Notes under the pieces: generated by a model | Databases searched by the model: none | What the model was told of the DNA's origin: nothing | The model's input: the letters and a program-made list of their open reading frames with translations, nothing else | Translations under genes and position numbers: made by a program | Part shown: positions 7,289 to 12,917 of the stretch, one piece after another | Layout: each line of letters starts with the position of its first letter | Numbering within the stretch: the first letter of the stretch is position 1 | Source: Acidobacteriota bacterium | GTDB taxonomy: Bacteria; Acidobacteriota; Vicinamibacteria; Vicinamibacterales; Vicinamibacteraceae | Length of the DNA: 12,917 nt | Direction: 5' to 3' | Assembly: GCA_023429845.1 (NCBI GenBank) | Contig: JAEZCY010000161.1 | Location: 1 to 12,917 of the forward strand

Positions 7289-8404
7289 ATGATGCGCATG
7301 AATTTCCGATTCCTGGGGGCCGCCGGCCTTGCGGTGCTCCTCGGTGTGGCCGGCCTGCGAGCGGACGTGATCGAGCAGGTGCTCGTCAAGGTCAACGGCG
7401 AGATCCTCACCAAGACCGACGTGGAGCAACTGCAGGTGACGGCGCTGCGGGCGACCAACCCCGACATCGCCGCCGCCGATCTCGAGAACGACCAGGCGCT
7501 GCGCAAGATGCTCGACGATGTGACGCCGCGCGTCATCGTCAACGCAATCGACGAGATGCTCCTGGTGCAGCGCGGGCGCGAGCTCGGGCTGAAGATGAGC
7601 GACGAGCAGTTCAATCAGATCCTGGAGAACATCCGCAAGGAGAACAAGCTCGACACCGAGGAGAAGTTCCAGGCGGCGCTCAAGCAGGAAGGGCTCACGA
7701 TTCCCGGGCTGCGCAAGGCGTTCGAGAAGCAGATGCTGATCAACCGCGTGCAGCAGCAGGACGTCTACTCGCGCATCAGCATCTCGGAAGAGGAATCGCG
7801 CGCCTACTACGACACGCACAAGGAGGAGTTCCTCACCAACGAGTCGGTGACCCTCCGCGAGATCTTCGTGAAGGCGGCCACCACGTCTCCGGCCGAAGGT
7901 CCGTCGGCGGCGCAGGCGGCGATGGCCGCCGCACGTGAGAAGGTCGCGCAGATTCGGCAGCGTGTGCTGAAGGAGGACTTCGCGACGGTGGCAGGCGAGG
8001 TCTCCGAAGCCGCATCGAAGGCCAACGGCGGGCTCATCGGCCCCCTCGGTGTGGACGAACTCAACCCCGACATCCAGAAGGTGCTTTCCTCCCTGAAGGT
8101 CGGCCAGGTATCGGAGCCGCTGGACGCCGGCAACGGCTACCGCGTGCTGAAGCTCGAAGTGCGCATCCCGAAGAAGCAGGCGACCTTCGAGGAAGCGCGC
8201 GACCAGATCGCCGAGAAGGTGTTCGGGCAGCGCCGCGCCGGCGAGGTGCTCAAGTACCTCGAACGCCTTCGCGCGCAGGCGATCATCGAGTGGAAGAGTC
8301 CCTCGCTGAAGGCGGCGTTCGACGCGGGTGTCGCCGAGGCCGCCAAGGCGCTTGCGGCATCCCTGGCGGAGCAGGCCGCGCCGAAGCCAGGCCCGACGCA
8401 GTGA
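7289..8404 (+). CDS. SurA-like periplasmic peptidyl-prolyl isomerase
   Basis: A 371-residue exported folding chaperone. A signal peptide spans about residues 1-25 (hydrophobic GAAGLAVLLGVAG, probable cut after LRA). A SurA-type N-terminal region follows (about 26-180), with VLVKVNGEILTKTDVEQ typical of SurA and a helical chaperone section. One parvulin-type PPIase domain covers about 186-295 (TLREIFV near 188, then GGLIGPLGVDEL and GYRVLKLE). E. coli SurA has two parvulin domains, so this is a single-PPIase version. The tail is Ala-rich and ends PKPGPTQ. Starts at 7289, 7292 and 7298 are all possible; no strong Shine-Dalgarno. It follows mfd by 72 bases and its TGA overlaps the GTG of dusB. 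Role in outer-membrane protein folding is inferred from family. Confidence 0.9.
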   Translation: MMRMNFRFLGAAGLAVLLGVAGLRADVIEQVLVKVNGEILTKTDVEQLQVTALRATNPDIAAADLENDQALRKMLDDVTPRVIVNAIDEMLLVQRGRELGLKMSDEQFNQILENIRKENKLDTEEKFQAALKQEGLTIPGLRKAFEKQMLINRVQQQDVYSRISISEEESRAYYDTHKEEFLTNESVTLREIFVKAATTSPAEGPSAAQAAMAAAREKVAQIRQRVLKEDFATVAGEVSEAASKANGGLIGPLGVDELNPDIQKVLSSLKVGQVSEPLDAGNGYRVLKLEVRIPKKQATFEEARDQIAEKVFGQRRAGEVLKYLERLRAQAIIEWKSPSLKAAFDAGVAEAAKALAASLAEQAAPKPGPTQ

Positions 8405-9546
8405 CGACGTCCTCCGTTGCCGACGGATCGATCGTCGCGCCCCAGCCCGCGTCAGCGCAGCTCACGACCGCCCAACTCCGTCCAGCGCCGCGTGTCGGCG
8501 TCGTTACGCTCGACGCGCCGACCGGAGTTGCGCCGATGGCCGGGATGACCGACACGGCGTTCCGGCGCCTCGTGAAGCGCCAGGGCGGCTGCGGTCTCGT
8601 GGTCACCGAGATGGTGAGCTCGGAAGGGCTCGTGCGCGGAATCGACCGCACGCTCGAGTACGCCGAGTACACCGAAGAGGAGCGTCCCGTCTCCATCCAG
8701 ATCTTCGGGGGCGACCCGGCGAAGATGGCCGACGCGGCACGGATCGTCGAAGGCATGGGCGCCGACATCGTGGACATCAACATGGGTTGCCCGGTGCCGA
8801 AGATCTCGAAGCACAACGCCGGCTGCTCGCTGATGCGCGAACCGCGGCATGCGGCGGCCATCGTCGCGGCGATGGCAAAGGCGGTGCGGATTCCCGTCAC
8901 CGTCAAGATGCGCGCCGGCTGGACCGACCAGGAGATCAACGCGCCCGTGCTCGCCCGCATGGTCGAGGACGCCGGCGCGGCTGCCGTCACCGTTCACGGC
9001 CGCACGGCCAAGCAGGCGTACTCGGGCAGTTCCGACTGGTCGCTCATCGCGCACGTGGCCGACCAGTTGTCGATCCCGGTGTTCGGCAGCGGCGACTGCG
9101 TGGAGGCGGAACACGTCATCGATCGTTTGCGTATCGGTCCCGAAGGCGTGCTCGTCGGGCGCGGCGTGCTGCGCAATCCGTGGATCCTCGCCCAGGCGGC
9201 CGACATCGCGGCAGGCAGGGCGCCGCGTGTCGTCAGCATGCGCGACCGTGGGCAGTTCCTGCTCGACTACATCGAACTGCTGATGAACGAGCGCGTCAAC
9301 GAAGCGGCCGGATTCAGGCACACGGCGCCCGCCGCAGAGGTGTTGCCGGCAGACGATGTGACGCTCCGCGCGCCCGCACGTGGACGCGAGCGCTGGGTGG
9401 TCAATAAGTTGCGTGCCCTCAATGCCTGGTACACGAAGGGCTACGAGGGCGGGTCCCACTTCCGCACGGCCATCAACCACGCCGAGTCGGTTCCGCACGT
9501 CCGCGCGCTCGTTCACGACTTCTTCTTCGAACCGCAGCGTTCGTAG
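8401..9546 (+). CDS. dusB: tRNA-dihydrouridine synthase DusB
   Basis: A 381-residue FMN-dependent enzyme that reduces uridines in the tRNA D-loop using NAD(P)H. I place the start at GTG 8401, overlapping the surA stop as GTGA. A longer frame from 8290 would lie inside surA, and the next ATG (8536) falls inside the essential APMAGMTD motif. Landmarks: APMAGMTD (44-51), IQIFGGDP (99-106), NMGCPVPK with catalytic Cys130 (127-134), VKMRAGW with Lys169 (168-174), VHGR with His199 (198-201), and GSGD (229-232) where many relatives have NGD. The C-terminal helical domain has a 20-residue hydrophilic stretch near 306-328 before RWVVNKLRAL. The TAG stop lies within a TTCGTAG repeat, so the last residues may derive from repeat DNA. 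Confidence 0.95.
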   Translation: MTTSSVADGSIVAPQPASAQLTTAQLRPAPRVGVVTLDAPTGVAPMAGMTDTAFRRLVKRQGGCGLVVTEMVSSEGLVRGIDRTLEYAEYTEEERPVSIQIFGGDPAKMADAARIVEGMGADIVDINMGCPVPKISKHNAGCSLMREPRHAAAIVAAMAKAVRIPVTVKMRAGWTDQEINAPVLARMVEDAGAAAVTVHGRTAKQAYSGSSDWSLIAHVADQLSIPVFGSGDCVEAEHVIDRLRIGPEGVLVGRGVLRNPWILAQAADIAAGRAPRVVSMRDRGQFLLDYIELLMNERVNEAAGFRHTAPAAEVLPADDVTLRAPARGRERWVVNKLRALNAWYTKGYEGGSHFRTAINHAESVPHVRALVHDFFFEPQRS

Positions 9547-9606
9547 CCATCGCTGGCGTTCGTAGGCGTCGCTTCCCGTTCGTAGGCAGCCGCTTCCCGT
9601 TCGTAG
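9539..9606 (+). repeat. GTTCGTAG ladder, four steps
   Basis: GTTCGTAG occurs four times, with the GTAG at 9543, 9562, 9582 and 9603 (steps of 19, 20 and 21 bases). The intervening DNA is related, for example GCGTCGCTTCCC and GCAGCCGCTTCCC. The first copy supplies the dusB TAG stop (9544-9546); the last is the head and flank of a complete REP-like element. The intermediate copies have a head but no full palindrome. Confidence 0.85.
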
Positions 9607-9627
9607 CCGCCGGGCCTTGCCCGGCGG
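9603..9627 (+). repeat. REP-like element, left half of inverted doublet
   Basis: GTAG (9603-9606), then arms CCGCCGGGC (9607-9615) and GCCCGGCGG (9619-9627) around loop CTT. A 26-base stretch from 9599 is identical to the element at the right window edge. Compared with the 3494 family, both arms differ at matching positions, so pairing is preserved. It pairs with the opposite-strand copy at 9646-9670 across an 18-base spacer. Confidence 0.82.
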
Positions 9628-9645
9628 GCAGCGACACGCCGCCTC

Positions 9646-9670
9646 GCGTCGGGCGTGGCCCGACGCCCAC
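9646..9670 (-). repeat. REP-like element, right half of inverted doublet
   Basis: Arms GCGTCGGGC (9646-9654) and GCCCGACGC (9658-9666) surround loop GTG. CCAC at 9667-9670 gives a GTGG head on the minus strand, the other head class known for REP elements. The arms and the following GTACCT match the 3494 copy. Together with 9603-9627 it forms a REPIN-like unit with heads outward. Confidence 0.8.
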
Positions 9671-9852
9671 GTACCTCCTCGGCCCGGCGGCCGGCACTCC
9701 GCCTTCGTTCACACGCCTGCGCGATCCGTAAGCGTTCGCACAATTCTGCATTCGCGGGGGTGGCCGCCACCGTCACGGCTTGTGCGAAGTGGCGCATTCC
9801 GGCCTCGCGCGGGGCGCGAAGCGCCGGCACGTGCGTTGCCGCGGGGGGAGGC
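9671..9852 (+). other. Leader region of the IPT protein gene
   Basis: No gene is supported here, although the reading frame of the next gene is open back to 9655 and beyond the likely start. The main structure is a perfect inverted repeat, TTCGCACAA (9735-9743) and TTGTGCGAA (9780-9788), enclosing a smaller palindrome GGTGG/CCACC (about 9759-9771). A second hairpin GGCGC/GCGCC lies at 9813-9825. This could fold as a structured 5' leader, but I recognise no known riboswitch. No clear promoter is visible. Confidence 0.4.
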
Positions 9853-12795
9853 ATGGGTCTCCCGCGCGCCGCCCGCTGGCACCGTGCGCTCCTGGCGCTT
9901 TGCCTGCTGCTTCTGACGGCAGCCCGCGTCGACGCGGCCGGCGGGACGATCCGCCTTGCCTGGGATCCCAGTCCAGACACCGACATCGCCGGATACATCG
10001 TCGAGTGGGGCCCGTCCGCCGGCGCCTACGACAAGTCCCTCACCGTTACGCCGGAGACCACGCTCTGCGACGTGACGGAACTGGCCGATGGCGTCCACTA
10101 CTTCGCGGTGCGGGCATTCAACGGCGCGGGGCTGCGCAGCGTCTACTCCAACGAGGTCAGCGCCACGGTGAACACGGCTCCACCGATCGTGGCGCCGACC
10201 ATCACCTCCGTTGCTCCCGCATCGGGAACGACGACGGGCGCGACGGACGTCACCGTGGTCGGAACTGGATTCCAGTCCGGCATGGTCGTCCGCTTCGGCG
10301 CGACAGCCGGCGTGGTGTTGCAGCAGGCGGCAACGACGCTCGTCGTCCGGACTCCTGCTGGAAATGCGGGCAGCGTCGCGGTGTCTGCGACGAACCCCGA
10401 CGGCGGCGCCGTTTCCAAGCCATCGGCGTTCACGTACGTGCCGCCGCCGGCCACGATCACGAGCGTGTCCCCGACGCAGGGCTCGACGGCGGGCAACACC
10501 AGCGTGACCATCGACGGGACGACCTTCCAGTCGGGCGCGGTCGTGCGATTCGGCTCGCTGGCCGGAACGGTCACGAACCTGACGAGCACGCGCATCGTCG
10601 TGCGTACCCCCGCGCAGTCGTCAGGTAGCGTAACCGTCTCGGTGCAGAACCCCTCGGCGACGGCGGTCCAGGCCGCGTCAACCTTCACCTACGTGCCGCC
10701 GCCGGCCACGATCACGAGCCTGTCGCCGACGCAGGGCTCGACGACGGGCAACACCAGCGTGACCATCGACGGGACGAACTTCCAGTCGGGCGCGGTCGTG
10801 CGCTTCGGCTCGCTGGCCGGAACGGTCACGAACCTGACGAGCACGCGCATCGTCGTGCGTACCCCCGCGCAGGCCAAAGGAATCGTCGCGGTCACGGTAC
10901 TGAATCCGGATGGGTACGGGGTCACAATCCCGCAGGCGTACGCGTACAAGGGCAAGCCGCCGAGCGTGAATGCGCTCAACCCGGTGGTCGGCGCGGCGGC
11001 CGGCGGCACCGAGGTCGTGCTCGACGGCGCCGACTTCGATGCGGGGGTCAGCGTGTCGGTCAGCGGGACTCCGGCAACCATCGTCTCGTCCACGAGCGAT
11101 CGTCTCGTCGTGCGCATGCCGGCGCATGCGCCCGGGACGGTAGACATCGTGGTCACGAACGCCGACTCGCAGTCAGTGTCGCGACCGGGCGCATTCACGT
11201 ACGTGAACGACGGGCCGGCAATCACGCACGTGCTGCCCGGCAGCGGCAGCGTTGCCGGCGATACGCCCGTCTCCATCGTCGGCAGCGGATTCATGGCCGG
11301 CGCCACCGTCACGTTCAACGGCGTGCCGGCATCCGTGGTGTCGATCTCACCCGGCCAGATCGACGTGCGTACTCCCACTGGCACCGCGGGGCCGGCTACC
11401 GTTCGCGTGACGCTTCCCGGGAACCGGAGCGCGACCGCGACCGATGCCTTCTCGTATGTGGCGCCGGACAAGGCGTTCGTGCGCTACTTCGCAGAGGGTG
11501 CGGCAGGCAGCTTCTTCGACACGCGCTTCGCGCTCGCCAACCCGCACACCGAGGCGGTGCCGGTCACCGTGACGTTCACCGACACCTGGGGCACGGCAAC
11601 GACCATGGAGGTGGTGGTGCCGGCGACCGCGCGCATCACGATCGACGAAGGCAACCGACCGGCGCTGGCCAGCGAAGCCTTCGCGACAAGGTTCGAGGCA
11701 CCGAGGGTGCTGGGTATCGAGCGGACGATGACGTGGGCCGCCGGCGGGCCCGCGTACGGTTCCCACAGCGAGACGGGTGTATCAGCGCCGAGGACATCCT
11801 GGTTGCTGGCCGAGGGCGCGACGATAGGTGGGTTCAACACCTTCTACCTGCTGCAGAATCCCACCTCGACGACCGCGCAGGTCAAGGTGCAGTACCTGCT
11901 CGCGACCGGTGAGCGGATCGAGAAGGTTCACCCCGTGGCGCCGCTGTCGCGCACGAACATCTGGGTGAACAAGGATGATCCGAAACTGGAGGCCGCCGAG
12001 ATGTCGGCGACGTTCACTTCGCTCAATGGCGTTCCGGTTGTCGTGGAGCGATCGATGTATCGCAACAGCGGCGACGAACTGTTTTCCGCCGGCCACAACA
12101 GCGCGGCCGTCGAGGAGCCTGCGCTGCGATGGTTCCTTGCCGAGGGCGCCACCGGCGGCACGTTCGACGAGTTCGTGCTCATCGCCAACCCGAACGCGAC
12201 GACGGCGCAGCTCCGCGTCAGCTACCTCCGCGCGGGGCAGCCTCCGATCGTGAAGCTGTATGCCGCGGCGCCGCAGAGCCGGTTGACCATCTGGGTTGAC
12301 CAGGAGGCGCCGGACCTCGCGCAGGCCGAAGTGTCGGTGGTCGTCGAAAGCCTCACGCCGACCCCCGTCGTCGTCGAGCGGTCGATGTGGTGGCGCACCG
12401 ACGCGGCGGGCGAATGGGTGGAAGCTCATAACAGCCGCGGGGTCACGACGACATCGGCGCGGTGGCTGGTGGCGGACGGAGAAGCGGGGGGTGCCGGGCA
12501 CGCGAGCACCTACGTGCTCGTGGCCAACACCGGCGTCGAGGCCGCCACGGTGCGCTTCACGTTGTTGACGGAAGCGGGCACGACGCACACGGTGCAGGAC
12601 GTCGTCTCGGGACAGGGGCGCTACTCCCTCGACGTCGCTGGCAGCTTCCCGCAGGCCACCAACAGCAGGTTCTCGGTGCTGGTCGAAAGCGTGGACGACA
12701 AGGGCTCGCTGGTCGTCGAGCGCGCGTCCTACTCGAGCACCGCCGCGACGCCGTGGGCCGCAGGCAGCAACAGCGTCGCGGTGCCACTGCCGTAA
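9853..12795 (+). CDS. Secreted FN3 plus five-IPT protein with novel C-terminal repeats
   Basis: A 980-residue exported protein. I choose ATG 9853 because it gives a compact signal peptide (1-28; RWHR, then LLALCLLLLTAA, cut near VDA) and follows GGGGGGAGG, though that is only one base away; the open frame reaches back to 9655 (GTG 9760 is an alternative). Residues 31-107 resemble fibronectin III (LAWDPSPDTDIAGYIVEW). Five IPT/TIG domains follow at about 117, 200, 285, 371 and 456. Residues 539-980 are four repeats of about 110 residues (from 539, 648, 758 and 868) marked by AEGA, NP or NT, SR near I-V, and VVVERSMY-like strings. IPT and FN3 folds are common in cell-surface or adhesion proteins. 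No LPXTG, transmembrane tail or catalytic motif is seen; attachment and ligand are unknown. Confidence 0.88.
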   Translation: MGLPRAARWHRALLALCLLLLTAARVDAAGGTIRLAWDPSPDTDIAGYIVEWGPSAGAYDKSLTVTPETTLCDVTELADGVHYFAVRAFNGAGLRSVYSNEVSATVNTAPPIVAPTITSVAPASGTTTGATDVTVVGTGFQSGMVVRFGATAGVVLQQAATTLVVRTPAGNAGSVAVSATNPDGGAVSKPSAFTYVPPPATITSVSPTQGSTAGNTSVTIDGTTFQSGAVVRFGSLAGTVTNLTSTRIVVRTPAQSSGSVTVSVQNPSATAVQAASTFTYVPPPATITSLSPTQGSTTGNTSVTIDGTNFQSGAVVRFGSLAGTVTNLTSTRIVVRTPAQAKGIVAVTVLNPDGYGVTIPQAYAYKGKPPSVNALNPVVGAAAGGTEVVLDGADFDAGVSVSVSGTPATIVSSTSDRLVVRMPAHAPGTVDIVVTNADSQSVSRPGAFTYVNDGPAITHVLPGSGSVAGDTPVSIVGSGFMAGATVTFNGVPASVVSISPGQIDVRTPTGTAGPATVRVTLPGNRSATATDAFSYVAPDKAFVRYFAEGAAGSFFDTRFALANPHTEAVPVTVTFTDTWGTATTMEVVVPATARITIDEGNRPALASEAFATRFEAPRVLGIERTMTWAAGGPAYGSHSETGVSAPRTSWLLAEGATIGGFNTFYLLQNPTSTTAQVKVQYLLATGERIEKVHPVAPLSRTNIWVNKDDPKLEAAEMSATFTSLNGVPVVVERSMYRNSGDELFSAGHNSAAVEEPALRWFLAEGATGGTFDEFVLIANPNATTAQLRVSYLRAGQPPIVKLYAAAPQSRLTIWVDQEAPDLAQAEVSVVVESLTPTPVVVERSMWWRTDAAGEWVEAHNSRGVTTTSARWLVADGEAGGAGHASTYVLVANTGVEAATVRFTLLTEAGTTHTVQDVVSGQGRYSLDVAGSFPQATNSRFSVLVESVDDKGSLVVERASYSSTAATPWAAGSNSVAVPLP
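10435..10617 (+). repeat. IPT module DNA duplication, copy 1
   Basis: This 183-bp block is repeated at 10690-10872, offset 255 bp (85 codons), with five differences by my count. It starts at TACGTGCCGCCGCC and stops abruptly after CCCGCGCAG. It covers most of the second IPT domain. The other IPT domains are far less similar at DNA level, so this pair is recent or homogenised by gene conversion. Confidence 0.9.
10690..10872 (+). repeat. IPT module DNA duplication, copy 2
   Basis: Second copy of the 183-bp block, covering most of the third IPT domain. Three of the five differences change residues: Val to Leu, Ala to Thr and Thr to Asn. Confidence 0.9.
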
Positions 12796-12817
12796 CCGCT
12801 ACGCCTGCTGATGGACC

Positions 12818-12842
12818 GCGTCGGGCGAGGCCCGACGCCTAC
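12818..12842 (-). repeat. REP-like element, GTAG head
   Basis: Arms GCGTCGGGC (12818-12826) and GCCCGACGC (12830-12838) flank loop GAG. CTAC at 12839-12842 is the GTAG head on the minus strand. It starts 22 bases after the stop of the IPT protein gene, like the copy after the DUF3014 gene. A probably decayed relative lies just downstream (about 12858-12877, sharing GGGCGAGG and GCCTAC). Confidence 0.8.
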
Positions 12843-12895
12843 GCATGGTGCTCGGAAGGGCGAGGTCGACCGCCTACCATGATGCCCGGAAGTTC

Positions 12896-12917
12896 GTAGC
12901 CGCCGGGCCTTGCCCGG
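12896..12917 (+). repeat. REP-like element cut by the window edge
   Basis: GTAG (12896-12899), arm CCGCCGGGC, loop CTT and six bases of the second arm before the sequence ends. The 26 bases from 12892 are identical to 9599-9624. It lies head-to-head with the 12818 copy. Confidence 0.78.

Noticed and set aside
3623..7819. Minus-strand open frame of 1398 codons opposite mfd and surA
   Set aside because: It is antisense to two strongly recognised genes, is rich in Arg, His, Leu and Val as expected from the complement of GC-rich codons, and has no recognisable domain.
8452..9516. Minus-strand frame of 354 codons opposite dusB
   Set aside because: All Dus motifs are on the plus strand; the minus frame is a GC-driven shadow.
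9513..9998. Minus-strand frame of 161 codons across the dusB-IPT gap
   Set aside because: It runs through the REP-like elements and ladder, giving simple repeats such as YEREA, and overlaps two recognised genes. No domain was recognised.

Overview
The window is high-GC bacterial chromosome with very GC-rich third codon positions. It carries housekeeping genes (mfd, a SurA-type chaperone, dusB) next to secreted and poorly characterised proteins. Gene style, a Tat-exported amidohydrolase, a DUF3014 protein and a secreted multi-IPT protein together suggest an Acidobacteriota member, perhaps of the class Vicinamibacteria. That placement is an inference from gene content, not from a marker-gene comparison.

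Layout. Positions 1-189 hold nine copies of a 21-bp tandem repeat, followed by a 25-nt hairpin element and about 290 bases with no convincing gene. Two minus-strand genes follow: a Tat-exported TIM-barrel amidohydrolase (503-1732) and an ACT-domain protein resembling DUF5612 (1837-2499). The latter is divergent from a plus-strand, membrane-anchored DUF3014 protein (2599-3474). Next come mfd (3611-7216), a SurA-like peptidyl-prolyl isomerase (7289-8404) and dusB (8401-9546), all on the plus strand. surA and dusB overlap by GTGA and are probably translationally coupled. A 306-base repeat-rich gap leads to a 980-residue secreted protein (9853-12795) made of one fibronectin-III-like domain, five IPT/TIG domains and four C-terminal repeats that I do not recognise. 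The right edge is repeat DNA again.

How the genes work together. Mfd removes stalled RNA polymerase and recruits nucleotide excision repair. The SurA-like protein folds exported proteins. DusB makes dihydrouridine in tRNA. They share a strand and short spacing rather than a pathway. The remaining genes look like independent units.

The most notable signal is not a gene. Seven places carry the same 25-nt design: a GTAG-like tetranucleotide, a 9-nt arm, a 3-nt loop and a 9-nt complementary arm. Arm sequences differ between copies but stay complementary. This matches the design of REP elements (GTAG/GTGG head plus palindrome) mobilised by RAYT transposases. Two copies form a REPIN-like inverted doublet, two follow stop codons by about 20 bases, and one lies inside the mfd reading frame, where it encodes part of a low-complexity linker. 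Short heptamer tandem arrays decorate two other intergenic gaps.
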